Numbered from the stretch's first letter, positions 7,385 to 14,587 are shown. The stretch: 14,672 bases of DNA from Gammaproteobacteria bacterium (GCA_024280785.1 JAJRPK010000348.1:1-14672); one strand, 5' to 3'. Numbers and translations are program-made. The notes: generated from the sequence alone by a model not told the origin.

Positions 7385-8038
7385 ATGAAATATTTTAAGT
7401 TAGCTATCGTTCTTATGAATTTCTTACTATTTGCCGTATATACTAATGCTGGCCAAAAAAGTGAAGAAGCAATACAGTATATGCAATCCCAGTGGGAAAT
7501 TGACAATTTCAAATTGTCGGGGACAAAGCAAAAAGAAGCCTTTAAGGAACTTATTTATTCCGCTGAAATGTATGTAGAGCAATTTCCAAACGATGCTTCG
7601 GTTCTTATTTGGAGTGGTATTATCAAATCTACCTATGCGGGCGTAAAGGGTGGGTTAGGAGCACTTAAGTATGCGAAAGCATCGAAAGTAGATTTTGAAC
7701 GCGGGTTACAACTTGACCCATTGGCTCTGAAGGGTTCTGGGTATACTAGTCTCGGTACACTTTATGCCAACGTACCTGGCTGGCCTATCAGCTTTGGAAG
7801 TGACAAAAAAGCTAGAGAATTATTTGAAAATGCGTTGAAAATCAACCCTAACGGAATTGAATCAAACTATTTTTACGCCGAGTTCTTATATGACATGAAG
7901 AAGTACGATCAGGCGAAAATTTATTATAGAAAAGCGTTAAGTGGCGATGTTATGTTAGGGCGAGAGCTGACTAATATTAACAGGCGTAAGGAAATCACTG
8001 AGGCTTTAAAAATATTAGAGAAACACATTAATAGCTGA
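7385..8038 (+). CDS. Exported TPR-repeat protein
   Basis: A 217-residue protein with a signal peptide (residues 1-22, TNA before the cut) and no retained membrane segment, so it is probably periplasmic or surface-attached. The body carries tetratricopeptide-like helices. The clearest are around residues 88-112 (FERGLQLDPLALKG) and 137-185 (ARELFENALKINPNG, then YDQAKIYYRKAL). TPRs bind other proteins, so it may be a scaffold or a substrate-presenting factor for the membrane proteins downstream. The start is placed at ATG 7385 because of the strong SD GAGGAAG (7373-7379) and because it gives a clean signal peptide; an upstream ATG at 7343 overlaps the SDR gene and would spoil the leader. Specific function is unknown. 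It ends 22 nt before the response regulator gene. Confidence 0.8.
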   Translation: MKYFKLAIVLMNFLLFAVYTNAGQKSEEAIQYMQSQWEIDNFKLSGTKQKEAFKELIYSAEMYVEQFPNDASVLIWSGIIKSTYAGVKGGLGALKYAKASKVDFERGLQLDPLALKGSGYTSLGTLYANVPGWPISFGSDKKARELFENALKINPNGIESNYFYAEFLYDMKKYDQAKIYYRKALSGDVMLGRELTNINRRKEITEALKILEKHINS

Positions 8039-8060
8039 CAATAAGCGGGACTAAGGCCGA

Positions 8061-8717
8061 TTGAAATTACTACTTATTGAGGATGATATTGCTCTTGCGA
8101 AGGCGCTTGAAGAGGCGTTGAGGCGGGAGCATTTTGTTGTCTCTAGTGTGCAGTCGGGTAAGTTGGCGCTCGAACAGCTGGTGTCTTTTGAGCCTGACCT
8201 GGTGGTGTTGGATTTGGGCCTACCCGATATGGAAGGAACCGAAGTCTTAAAAAAGATGCGTAGTCTTGGCTGTCGCGCATCGACCCTTATCTTAACCGCG
8301 AGAACGGCTGTAGATGATAAAGTCAATGCGCTTGATTTGGGCGCTGACGACTACTTGGCGAAGCCATTCGATATGCCCGAATTGCTTGCGCGATTACGTG
8401 TAATGTCGCGTAGACTAGGTTCCGCGACTAGCAGCGAAATAAAAGTAGGGTCGGTTTCACTAAATGTTGCCAGCCATAGAGTAACCGTTGATGGAAATAT
8501 AATCAGCTTGCGTCGACGCGAATTTATGACCTTGAAATCTTTGATTGAGAACGCCGGTAGGGTGCTAACCAAGGCTATGTTAGAGCAGCGGCTATATGGT
8601 TGGGACGAACAAGTGGGAAGCAATGCCATTGAGGTACATATTAGTCATCTTAGAAAAAAATTACCTGCCGATTTTATTAAGACGATCCGCGGTATAGGAT
8701 ACACTGTGGAGCCTTAG
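8061..8717 (+). CDS. OmpR/PhoB-family response regulator
   Basis: A 218-residue transcription factor of the QseB/PmrA type. The receiver domain has the acidic pair D8-D9, the phosphorylated D51 (VVLDLGLPD), T79 and K101 (AKPF). A C-terminal winged-helix DNA-binding domain follows (SLRRREFMTL to IRGIGYTVEP). The start is TTG at 8061: it gives the canonical receiver opening MKLLLIEDD, and AAGG (8053-8056) lies 4 nt upstream. Its partner kinase begins 23 nt downstream. The position inside the cluster suggests local regulation of the iron-import and perhaps the biosynthetic genes. Its DNA targets are not known; the TTAG repeats before the cupredoxin gene are one candidate. Confidence 0.95.
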   Translation: MKLLLIEDDIALAKALEEALRREHFVVSSVQSGKLALEQLVSFEPDLVVLDLGLPDMEGTEVLKKMRSLGCRASTLILTARTAVDDKVNALDLGADDYLAKPFDMPELLARLRVMSRRLGSATSSEIKVGSVSLNVASHRVTVDGNIISLRRREFMTLKSLIENAGRVLTKAMLEQRLYGWDEQVGSNAIEVHISHLRKKLPADFIKTIRGIGYTVEP

Positions 8718-8740
8718 GCACCCGAGTAAGATATTTTGTT

Positions 8741-10069
8741 GTGAAATCTATACGTGTTTTTCTTGTCATTGTGATCATTTCTGTTGTCTGCTTAAGTAAT
8801 TTTTCAGCGGCATTATATGGCTACGATCGCAGCTCTCAATCGGCTGATGAGCTGGCGGACAGGCAGATATCCGAGAAAGCAAAATCTCTAGCGGCGCTGG
8901 TCAATGAGGGTGTTCATATACCTAAAGCCCTGTTTGGTCAGGATACTATTTTTCAAGTTTGGCAAGGCAGTCAGCTAACTTACCAGTCTAAAGGTTCACC
9001 GAACACGTTTTTCACCCCGCATACCCCGCATAGTAGTGGCTTCCATTTTGTGAGTTATGACGGTCAAAGATGGCGTGCTCTAGTGAGTAATCTTGTGCTC
9101 CTTTCTGATATTGGCGCGCGGGATGATAGTTTTGTCATTGTTGCAGAACGTTTTGATACCTATTCGGCTTTAACAGAAGAGATTTTATTACGAGCAATCT
9201 TGCCTATTATTTGGATCTTACCGGTTCTGGCAATATTAGTTTGGTTGATTGTAGGGGTTGGGTTACACCCCTTGGAGCGCTTGGCGTCTATATTAGACAG
9301 TCGTAAAAGTGATGATTTCGATCAGCTCGCTATTTCGGATCAGCCTCAAGAACTAAAAACAATTGCAAGCTCTATGAATCATTTATTCGTTCGATTAGCC
9401 TCGGTCTTTGATCGGGAGAAACGCTTTTCGGCCGATGCTGCGCATGAATTAAGAACCCCTTTGAGTGCGCTAAAGGTCAATATGCATAATATGCAGCGAT
9501 CTTTGGGTGGCGACGAAAACCTGCAAGATCTAGAGAATAGCGTAGATCGAATGGGACAGACAATCGAGCAACTGTTGGCGCTACACCGCGTCTCACTTGG
9601 CTCAAACGAGTCGAACAGAGATATTTGTGATTTGGGCGAAATAATCCAGACTGTCGTTGCCGAGAACTACAGTCAAATAGCCAGTAAGAACCAGGATGTT
9701 GAACTTGATGCAGAACCAGCCACATTGTTAGCGGATAAGTTTGCACTATCTCTAATGACGAGAAACCTTATTGACAATGCCAACAAATATTCGCCGACTA
9801 AAGGTAAAATTTATATTTCTGTTAAAATGCAGAAAGACCAAATTGTTGTACGAGTAGAGGATTCAGGGCCGGGGATTCCTGAGTCAGAGTATGAACGCGT
9901 AATTGACAGATTCTATCGTGTAGGGGGTGATCGAAACAAATCCGATGTTGTAGGCAGCGGCTTAGGACTGTCGATTGTTTCTCAGATAGTAGCCATGCAC
10001 AATGCAAAAATGACATTACTAAAATCAGATCGCTTAAAAGGATTAGCTGTAGAGGTGGTTTTTTCTTAA
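8741..10069 (+). CDS. Sensor histidine kinase of the two-component pair
   Basis: A 442-residue inner-membrane kinase of the QseC/PmrB/TctE type. TM1 is about residues 5-27, a periplasmic sensor domain spans about 28-148, and TM2 is about 152-175, followed by a short HAMP-like linker. The phospho-accepting H-box is AAHELRTP with H235. The ATPase part has an N-box (RNLIDNANKY, N346), G1 (DSGPGIP, 374-380), an F-box (DRFYRV) and G2 (GSGLGLSIV, 405-413); all are intact, so it should be active. The start GTG 8741 gives a proper TM1, with only a weak SD (GAGTAAG). The periplasmic domain has no obvious acidic ExxE iron-sensing motif of the PmrB kind; two His are close together (TPHTPHSSG, 92-100) and might contact metal. 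The signal is unknown. Confidence 0.95.
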   Translation: MKSIRVFLVIVIISVVCLSNFSAALYGYDRSSQSADELADRQISEKAKSLAALVNEGVHIPKALFGQDTIFQVWQGSQLTYQSKGSPNTFFTPHTPHSSGFHFVSYDGQRWRALVSNLVLLSDIGARDDSFVIVAERFDTYSALTEEILLRAILPIIWILPVLAILVWLIVGVGLHPLERLASILDSRKSDDFDQLAISDQPQELKTIASSMNHLFVRLASVFDREKRFSADAAHELRTPLSALKVNMHNMQRSLGGDENLQDLENSVDRMGQTIEQLLALHRVSLGSNESNRDICDLGEIIQTVVAENYSQIASKNQDVELDAEPATLLADKFALSLMTRNLIDNANKYSPTKGKIYISVKMQKDQIVVRVEDSGPGIPESEYERVIDRFYRVGGDRNKSDVVGSGLGLSIVSQIVAMHNAKMTLLKSDRLKGLAVEVVFS

Positions 10070-10083
10070 GGGCATAAGGATTG

Positions 10084-10130
10084 TTAGTACCAATAATTAG
10101 CAAAGGTCATTAGTAAGGACAATTAATTAG
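10084..10130 (+). promoter_or_regulatory. Spaced TTAG direct repeats before the cupredoxin gene
   Basis: TTAG cores begin at 10084, 10097, 10110 and 10127, that is 13, 13 and 17 bp apart. The two middle copies are extended (ATTAGCAAAGGTC and ATTAGTAAGGAC). OmpR-family regulators often bind tandem direct repeats, though usually nearer 10-11 bp apart. It may instead be simple A+T-rich repetition in a 70-nt gap. The last copy overlaps the SD of the cupredoxin gene. Confidence 0.3.
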
Positions 10131-10139
10131 GACGGTTAA

Positions 10140-10487
10140 ATGGGACGATTAATAAATAATTTGATAAGTTGGCCATTGCTTATTATATCTTGTGTGCTTT
10201 CATACAATGTGATTGCCGGAGATAGGCCTGTATTCGTATTGAAAATCAAGGATCATTTATTCTATCCTTCTGAAATAGAGGTACCGGCACGGCAAAAAAT
10301 TAAATTGCTGGTTATTAATGAAGACCCCACGGCAGAAGAATTTGAAAGTTATAAATTGAATAGAGAAAAAATAATCTTGGGGAATAGAAGGGCAATTATT
10401 TTTATAGGCCCCCTTAAGTCAGGCAGCTATCCCTTCTTTGGTGAATTTAATATGTCTACTGCTCAAGGGACACTTATAGCGAAGTAG
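10140..10487 (+). CDS. Exported cupredoxin-like protein of an FTR1 iron-uptake module
   Basis: A 115-residue protein with a signal peptide (cut after VIA, near residue 26) and a single cupredoxin-like beta-sandwich, placed 6 nt before an FTR1 permease gene. This pairing is known from EfeO-type domains and the Bordetella FtrB/FtrC system, where the periplasmic partner helps oxidise or deliver Fe2+. The acidic stretch DPTAEEFES matches the FTR1-associated class. The C-terminal loop reads YPFFGEFNMSTAQG: in blue-copper proteins this loop carries Cys and His ligands, and here both are missing (Gly and Asn). A normal type 1 copper site is therefore unlikely, and iron handling by acidic residues is more plausible. 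The ATG has a good SD (AGGA, 10129-10132) at 7 nt. Confidence 0.82.
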   Translation: MGRLINNLISWPLLIISCVLSYNVIAGDRPVFVLKIKDHLFYPSEIEVPARQKIKLLVINEDPTAEEFESYKLNREKIILGNRRAIIFIGPLKSGSYPFFGEFNMSTAQGTLIAK

Positions 10488-10493
10488 GTCTGA

Positions 10494-11270
10494 ATGTTTC
10501 TAAATATCATTGTTACAGTTTTAAGAGAAACACTTGAAGCTGGTGTATTAATCAGCCTGCTGTTATCTGTTGGCCATAGTCATAATTTTAGTGCGTTCTG
10601 GATTGTACCGAGTATTACTGTGGGAGTCTTTGGTGCTTTTTTTTATGCGATAAATTTGGGTTACATATCTGATTGGGCGGGTTATGTTGGTCAGGAACTA
10701 TTTAATGCGTCACTTCACTTTTCGATTTTTATTGTGCTGGCTCTAATAATCTCTGTTTTAGAAAAACCTTTACTCATAAAAACCCAAACACTAAAAATAT
10801 TTTTGAGTATCGTTGCTGCATTGGCTTTTGTCCGAGAGGGTGGGGAACTGTTTGTTTTTTACAGCGGCTATATTCAGAATTCAAATATTCTGTTGGGTGC
10901 CATCGCGAGCGGCGTAATAGGCCTGTCAATAGGGGCAAGTGTTGGTGCGTTATTTTATTACCTGATAACTACAATGCCTGCTCATTATTCTGCGAAGCTT
11001 CGTATGCTAATGTTCTATTTTTTGTCGGCAGGAATGGCATTACAAGGGGCTAAATTACTTATTCAAGCGGATTGGCTTCCCAGTTATCAGCCGTTGTGGG
11101 ATACAAATCAATGGTTGCCAGAAAATTCGTTTGTCGGGCAGCTCGTTTATGCTGTTTTTGCCTATGAAGCAACCCCATCGATAATAGAAGTCACGTTTTA
11201 TGTCTGTGCTGTTTGCATAATATTTTCGCTTAGATTCAGGAATAAAGTCTATGTTCATAGCGAGGAATAA
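10494..11270 (+). CDS. FTR1-family iron permease
   Basis: A 258-residue inner-membrane protein, mostly hydrophobic, consistent with the seven-helix FTR1/EfeU family. Both REXXE iron-binding motifs are present: RETLE (11-15) in the first helix and REGGE (114-118) in the fourth. Proteins of this family import iron, usually coupled to oxidation of Fe2+. The start ATG 10494 lies 6 nt after the cupredoxin stop, with TAGG as a modest SD, so translation is probably coupled. No EfeB-like peroxidase, P19 protein or ferredoxin partner lies in the window, so the electron acceptor is not visible. The C-terminus (RFRNKVYVHSEE) is cytoplasmic or periplasmic depending on topology. Confidence 0.93.
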   Translation: MFLNIIVTVLRETLEAGVLISLLLSVGHSHNFSAFWIVPSITVGVFGAFFYAINLGYISDWAGYVGQELFNASLHFSIFIVLALIISVLEKPLLIKTQTLKIFLSIVAALAFVREGGELFVFYSGYIQNSNILLGAIASGVIGLSIGASVGALFYYLITTMPAHYSAKLRMLMFYFLSAGMALQGAKLLIQADWLPSYQPLWDTNQWLPENSFVGQLVYAVFAYEATPSIIEVTFYVCAVCIIFSLRFRNKVYVHSEE

Positions 11271-11331
11271 CTGTGACGCCAATTTTTATGTTGAGTGCAG
11301 TGGTGAAAAAATCATTTTAAGGTATCGAAGC

Positions 11332-12039
11332 GTGTTTAAAATATTACTCTTCGTTCTTATTCTTGTGGTGCAAAGTCAGCAAGTCTTTGCTGATGGCACC
11401 GTCATAGATAAGGTTTACGATCCCTATGTTCAAATGATGGAGCGAGAAATTGAATATCGGGTTCTTGTCGACGAAGATTCTGAGGGCGGAATAGATGACC
11501 GGCAACGTCATACTTTAGGATTTGGCCGGTCTTTGTCAGATCGGATATTTTTAGAGCTATATATTGTCGCTGTCGATGAGGAAAGTAGTAATCTCAAGGT
11601 TGAAGCATATGAAGCTGAGTTGAAGTGGCAGTTAACTGAACAAGGAGAGTTAAGTGTTGATTGGGGTTTATTATTTGAAGTGGAGAGAGAGACAAAAAAA
11701 AATATATGGGAAGCAAGTACAAAACTGATAGCCGTCAAAGAGTGGTCAAATTGGGTGGCAACGGGCAACGTTTCGCTTCTATATGAATGGGGGAGTGACA
11801 TTGATAATGAATGGGAAACGATATTTTCAAGTCAGTTGAGGTATAGGTATAGTCAGAATTTCGAACCCGCATTAGAAATTTATGTTGGTCAGGATACTAA
11901 AGGCATCGGCCCAATCATGACAGGGCTTCTTCGTTTTAAGCGAGGAAAAAAAATCCACTGGGAGTTTGGGCCAATTTTTGCCGTTGATTCAATCACAGCC
12001 GATATAAGTTGGAAGATGAATTTGGAATACGAGTTCTGA
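11332..12039 (+). CDS. Probable outer-membrane beta-barrel protein
   Basis: A 235-residue exported protein of no family I can name. The signal peptide is clear (MFKILLFVLILVVQSQQVFA, cut after residue 20). The mature part is rich in alternating polar/hydrophobic stretches with aromatic ends (for example LSVDWGLLFEVERE, NWVATGNVSLLYEWG, FEPALEIYVGQD), and the protein ends in Phe. Both are typical of Gram-negative outer-membrane barrels of about 8-12 strands. The GTG at 11332 is preferred: AAGG (11319-11322) lies 9 nt upstream and the leader is then perfect. An ATG at 11251 overlaps the permease gene and would add 27 residues before the leader. As last gene of the cluster, directly after the iron permease, it may be its outer-membrane partner; this is inference from position. 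Confidence 0.7.
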   Translation: MFKILLFVLILVVQSQQVFADGTVIDKVYDPYVQMMEREIEYRVLVDEDSEGGIDDRQRHTLGFGRSLSDRIFLELYIVAVDEESSNLKVEAYEAELKWQLTEQGELSVDWGLLFEVERETKKNIWEASTKLIAVKEWSNWVATGNVSLLYEWGSDIDNEWETIFSSQLRYRYSQNFEPALEIYVGQDTKGIGPIMTGLLRFKRGKKIHWEFGPIFAVDSITADISWKMNLEYEF

Positions 12040-12255
12040 TCGCGCTAACGCACATAAGTATGATTTTTTACAAACTCGCTTCTAATCGAAGCATGAAACT
12101 TCAAGCCTCAATATCTAAGCTGCTTCGATCGAGTTCCCACCCCATATAAATTCAATGAGCACTACGAAAGTTATCCACTTACCCCTGTCACAAATGATCG
12201 TTGGCTTGATATTGATTAAACTCTAACGATACAAAGGGTATAAAGGGGTATTTCT

Positions 12256-12368
12256 ATGGAAACAAGAAAAAGCTCGATTTCTTTATTTATATTAGTGTGG
12301 TTCTGCTCGTTGCTGTGGGATATTGGGCGACGTGGATGAGCGAAGGCCCAGTGGGTAACAATCGATGA
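12256..12368 (+). pseudogene. Small membrane-protein ORF with an apparent -1 frameshift
   Basis: ATG at 12256 has an excellent SD (AAGGGG, 12243-12248) 7 nt upstream, but its frame closes after 27 codons. The other frame, entered by a one-base slip at the A-run (12267-12271), reads KKLDF, then a strongly hydrophobic helix (FIYISVVLLVAVGYW) and a polar end, stopping at TGA 12366-12368. With one extra A the product would be a neat 37-residue single-pass membrane protein. Possible explanations are a decayed gene, a sequencing error in the homopolymer, or slippage on the A-run (tRNA-Lys on AAA can re-pair after a -1 step). No family is recognised. Confidence 0.4.
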
Positions 12369-12464
12369 TCTTTTGTAGATTTATTATTTGCTAAAGGTCG
12401 ATTGCTAGGGTTGCAAGTTCACTTCTCACGATCGCGAGCCGTCGGTCAATTAAAAAAACATGTA

Positions 12465-12493
12465 ATGACTTTGCATAACTTATGCAATATGAT
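12465..12493 (+). promoter_or_regulatory. Promoter of the TetR gene
   Basis: A -35 box ATGACT (12465-12470, 4 of 6 with consensus) and a -10 box TATGAT (12488-12493, 5 of 6) are separated by exactly 17 nt. Transcription would start near 12500, giving a leader of about 20 nt before the TetR ATG at 12519. Confidence 0.6.
12471..12487. promoter_or_regulatory. Perfect 17-bp palindrome, probable TetR operator
   Basis: TTGCATAACTTATGCAA consists of two 8-bp arms that are exact inverted repeats around one central C. It fills the whole spacer between the -35 and -10 boxes of the TetR gene, the classic position for a repressor that blocks RNA polymerase. It most likely mediates autorepression by the TetR protein encoded at 12519. 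I see no second full copy before the P450 gene. Confidence 0.75.
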
Positions 12494-12518
12494 TGCTTAA
12501 GTTGAAAGTGGACAGTTA

Positions 12519-13109
12519 ATGGGGGGCAGGAGAGTGACAGATTTTAAACGCCGTTCACAAGCTGAGCGACGCGCTGAGACTCGCAATCAGGTACTTGAAA
12601 GTGCCTGTTTCTTGTTCGGGAAAAAGGGGTATGCCGATACCTCACTGGGGGATATAGCCGCTGGCTGTGGTGTGACTACTCGGCCTATATATCATTATTT
12701 TGGTAACAAGATGGCCTTATTCAGCGCCGTCAACGATGTGATGGCCGAACGTGTTCTCGCAGCGCTGAGTCGACCTGACAGCAATAGTAACGAACATGTT
12801 GTGACACAGGGTTGGGCTGCATTTCTTGATCTTTGTGATGATCCGCATTTCCGACAAATTGTTTTAGTTGATGGCCCCAATATTTTGGGTCGGGATCGTT
12901 GGGTTAGCAGTGCGGTTACCAGCAAGGCAATGGAACTGCTGACCACCGGAAATAACAATCCGAAGCAGTTTCACTCTGAACTAAAAAGTCGAATGATGAT
13001 GGCGGCTCTTGCCGAAGCCGCCATGATGATTGCTGAGGCCGAGGATGCTAAATGGGCAAAGCGGCAAGCAAAACCAATAACGGAAGAGTTGTTTAATTAT
13101 CTTTCATAA
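12519..13109 (+). CDS. TetR/AcrR-family transcriptional repressor
   Basis: A 196-residue regulator with an N-terminal helix-turn-helix of the TetR type: LGDIAAGCGVTTRPIYHYFG (43-62) followed by NKMALF, preceded by helix 1 (TRNQVLESACFLFGKKGY). The rest is an all-helical ligand-binding and dimer domain, as usual not conserved. A 17-bp perfect palindrome in its own promoter suggests autorepression. The P450 gene starts 86 nt downstream in the same direction, so it is probably co-regulated, and the effector may be the P450 substrate or product. The start is taken as ATG 12519 (SD-like AAGTGGA, 6 nt away). A GTG at 12534 is possible, but its SD (AGGAG) is only 1 nt away. Confidence 0.92.
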   Translation: MGGRRVTDFKRRSQAERRAETRNQVLESACFLFGKKGYADTSLGDIAAGCGVTTRPIYHYFGNKMALFSAVNDVMAERVLAALSRPDSNSNEHVVTQGWAAFLDLCDDPHFRQIVLVDGPNILGRDRWVSSAVTSKAMELLTTGNNNPKQFHSELKSRMMMAALAEAAMMIAEAEDAKWAKRQAKPITEELFNYLS

Positions 13110-13122
13110 ATCTACAGTTGGA

Positions 13123-13135
13123 CTATTGACAATAG
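13123..13135. repeat. 13-bp perfect palindrome before the P450 gene
   Basis: CTATTGACAATAG has 6-bp arms around one A, 14 nt after the TetR stop. It contains a consensus -35 (TTGACA, 13126-13131), but no good -10 lies 16-18 nt after it. It differs from the TetR operator, so it may be a site for another regulator or chance. Confidence 0.35.
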
Positions 13136-13195
13136 AGAATGTAGTTATTCCAAATTCTAACGTATTATTATTTGTTTAAAAAACAGGAATTCATC

Positions 13196-14443
13196 ATGCA
13201 GCAATGCCCCTTTAAAAATATATTGGATCCGGATATCTATGTAGATGGTAGTCATCACGCGGTGTTTGCAGAGGTTCGTGAACAATCTGGAGGCTTGGCC
13301 TATATTCAGGACCCAATTACCAACGTCCCGTATTGGGCTGTAATGAAAAGAAGTATTGCCGACTACATTTGTAAAAATCCACTGCTTTTTTCAAGCCAGG
13401 CCAAGACTATTTTACCCAAGGAAATGCCCGAAGAAGAGGTTGCCCTGTCGCGGTTAATGCTGGTCAATATGGACCCACCAGAGCATGTTAAATACAGACG
13501 TATCGTGCGCAATGCTTTTACACCAAAGGCGGTGCAGGGATATGAACAAAGATTTCGCGAAGTGGCCAAAGAAACGATTGATAAAGTGGCTTCTAAGGGA
13601 GAGTGTGAGTTTGTCACCGAGGTAGCTGCTGAATTACCTTTGATTGCGATTATGTCCCTCTGTGGAATTCCGATGGAAGATAAACAGCAGTTTTTTGATT
13701 GGACCAACACGATGATTTTTACCGAAGACGAAGATATGAGCGGCGAAGATGGGATTGCTGCGTCCCAAGCCGCTGCGATAGAAGTTTATGCCTACGCCGC
13801 TAACTTGGCTGAAAAACATAAAAGAGAATCTTTATCTGACATTGTCGGTGCTTTGCTTGATGGCACTGTAAACGATGACAAACTCACGCCAGAAGAATTT
13901 CAGTTGTTCTTTTTAATGCTCATTGCTGCGGGTAATGAAAGTACACGCTCTGTTATCGCTCACGGCATGCGTTTATTGATCGAGCACCCGGATCAATTAC
14001 AGAAATTGATCGATGACCCTTCCTTAATTCCTTTTGCAGTGGAGGAAATACTGCGATACAACCCGGCCTTTGTTCAAATGCGTCGCACGGTAATGGAGGA
14101 TGTTGAAATCGAAGGTCAGAAATTAAAAGCCGGTGACAAGATGGTCCTTAACTGGCAAGCGATTAATCATGATCCTGAAATTTTTGAAAACCCTGAAACT
14201 TTTGATGTAGAACGTTTTAAAAAGAAGCCAGAACTTAACAACCAACACAGGGCATTTGGAAATGGTGAACATTTCTGTATTGGTGCACATATGTCGCGAA
14301 TGGAAATGCAAGTGATGTTTGAGGAGCTCATTCCTCGATTGAGAAACCCTCGGTTTTCTCAGCCTGTGGCCTTTGTTCGAGACTATTTTGTGAATGGCAT
14401 TAAGTCAATGAACATTACTTTTGATGCCGAGCAAGCAAGCTAA
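13196..14443 (+). CDS. Cytochrome P450 (complete)
   Basis: A 415-residue soluble monooxygenase with full P450 architecture. The N-terminus DPDIYVDGSHHAVFAEVR resembles CYP125/CYP124-like enzymes of actinobacteria and proteobacteria. Helix C has MDPPEHVKYRR (92-102), the ExxR pair is E284/R287, and the heme loop is FGNGEHFCIG (354-363) with C361 as thiolate ligand. The I-helix motif reads AGNEST (245-250): the position of the conserved oxygen-activating Thr is occupied by Ser249. The ATG at 13196 is chosen because AGGAA (13185-13189) lies 6 nt upstream and P450s of this type begin MxxCPFxxxxDPDIY; an in-frame TTG at 13172 has no SD. The gene follows TetR by 86 nt. Steroid or other lipid oxidation is plausible but not provable from sequence. 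Redox partners are not in the window. Confidence 0.95.
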   Translation: MQQCPFKNILDPDIYVDGSHHAVFAEVREQSGGLAYIQDPITNVPYWAVMKRSIADYICKNPLLFSSQAKTILPKEMPEEEVALSRLMLVNMDPPEHVKYRRIVRNAFTPKAVQGYEQRFREVAKETIDKVASKGECEFVTEVAAELPLIAIMSLCGIPMEDKQQFFDWTNTMIFTEDEDMSGEDGIAASQAAAIEVYAYAANLAEKHKRESLSDIVGALLDGTVNDDKLTPEEFQLFFLMLIAAGNESTRSVIAHGMRLLIEHPDQLQKLIDDPSLIPFAVEEILRYNPAFVQMRRTVMEDVEIEGQKLKAGDKMVLNWQAINHDPEIFENPETFDVERFKKKPELNNQHRAFGNGEHFCIGAHMSRMEMQVMFEELIPRLRNPRFSQPVAFVRDYFVNGIKSMNITFDAEQAS

Positions 14444-14587
14444 TAAAAAAAGCTCGCCGTATTTTCTGGGGATGCTCACTTTTAACTGTATTAAAAACAA
14501 TGACTTGAACTTGTATGAGTCTTCCATACCGGTTTCCATGTCCGCTCTCCGTATCTCTGCTCTATATTACCGAGAAAATAATAATTT

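Larger units (their letters stand above)
12040..12518. other. 479-nt region with little coding potential
   Basis: After the barrel gene there is a small dyad (GCTTC, 5-nt loop, GAAGC) near 12080-12095 without a T-run, so no convincing terminator. A possible weak promoter (TTGATA at 12206-12211, 18-nt spacer, TACAAA at 12230-12235) precedes the small broken ORF at 12256. The right part holds the TetR promoter and operator. Nothing else was recognised. Confidence 0.5.

Noticed and set aside
8051..8629. Long minus-strand frames opposite the response regulator
   Set aside because: They are shadows of a clear receiver/winged-helix gene, with no RBS and no recognisable protein pattern.
12076..12095. 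Hairpin after the barrel gene as terminator
   Set aside because: The stem is only 5 bp and no T-run follows.
12063..12152. 29-codon plus-strand ORF in the gap after the barrel gene
   Set aside because: No ribosome binding site and no helix or motif pattern; likely chance.
13363..13710. 115-codon minus-strand frame inside the P450
   Set aside because: It lies opposite conserved P450 helices, shows no domain and has no own signals.
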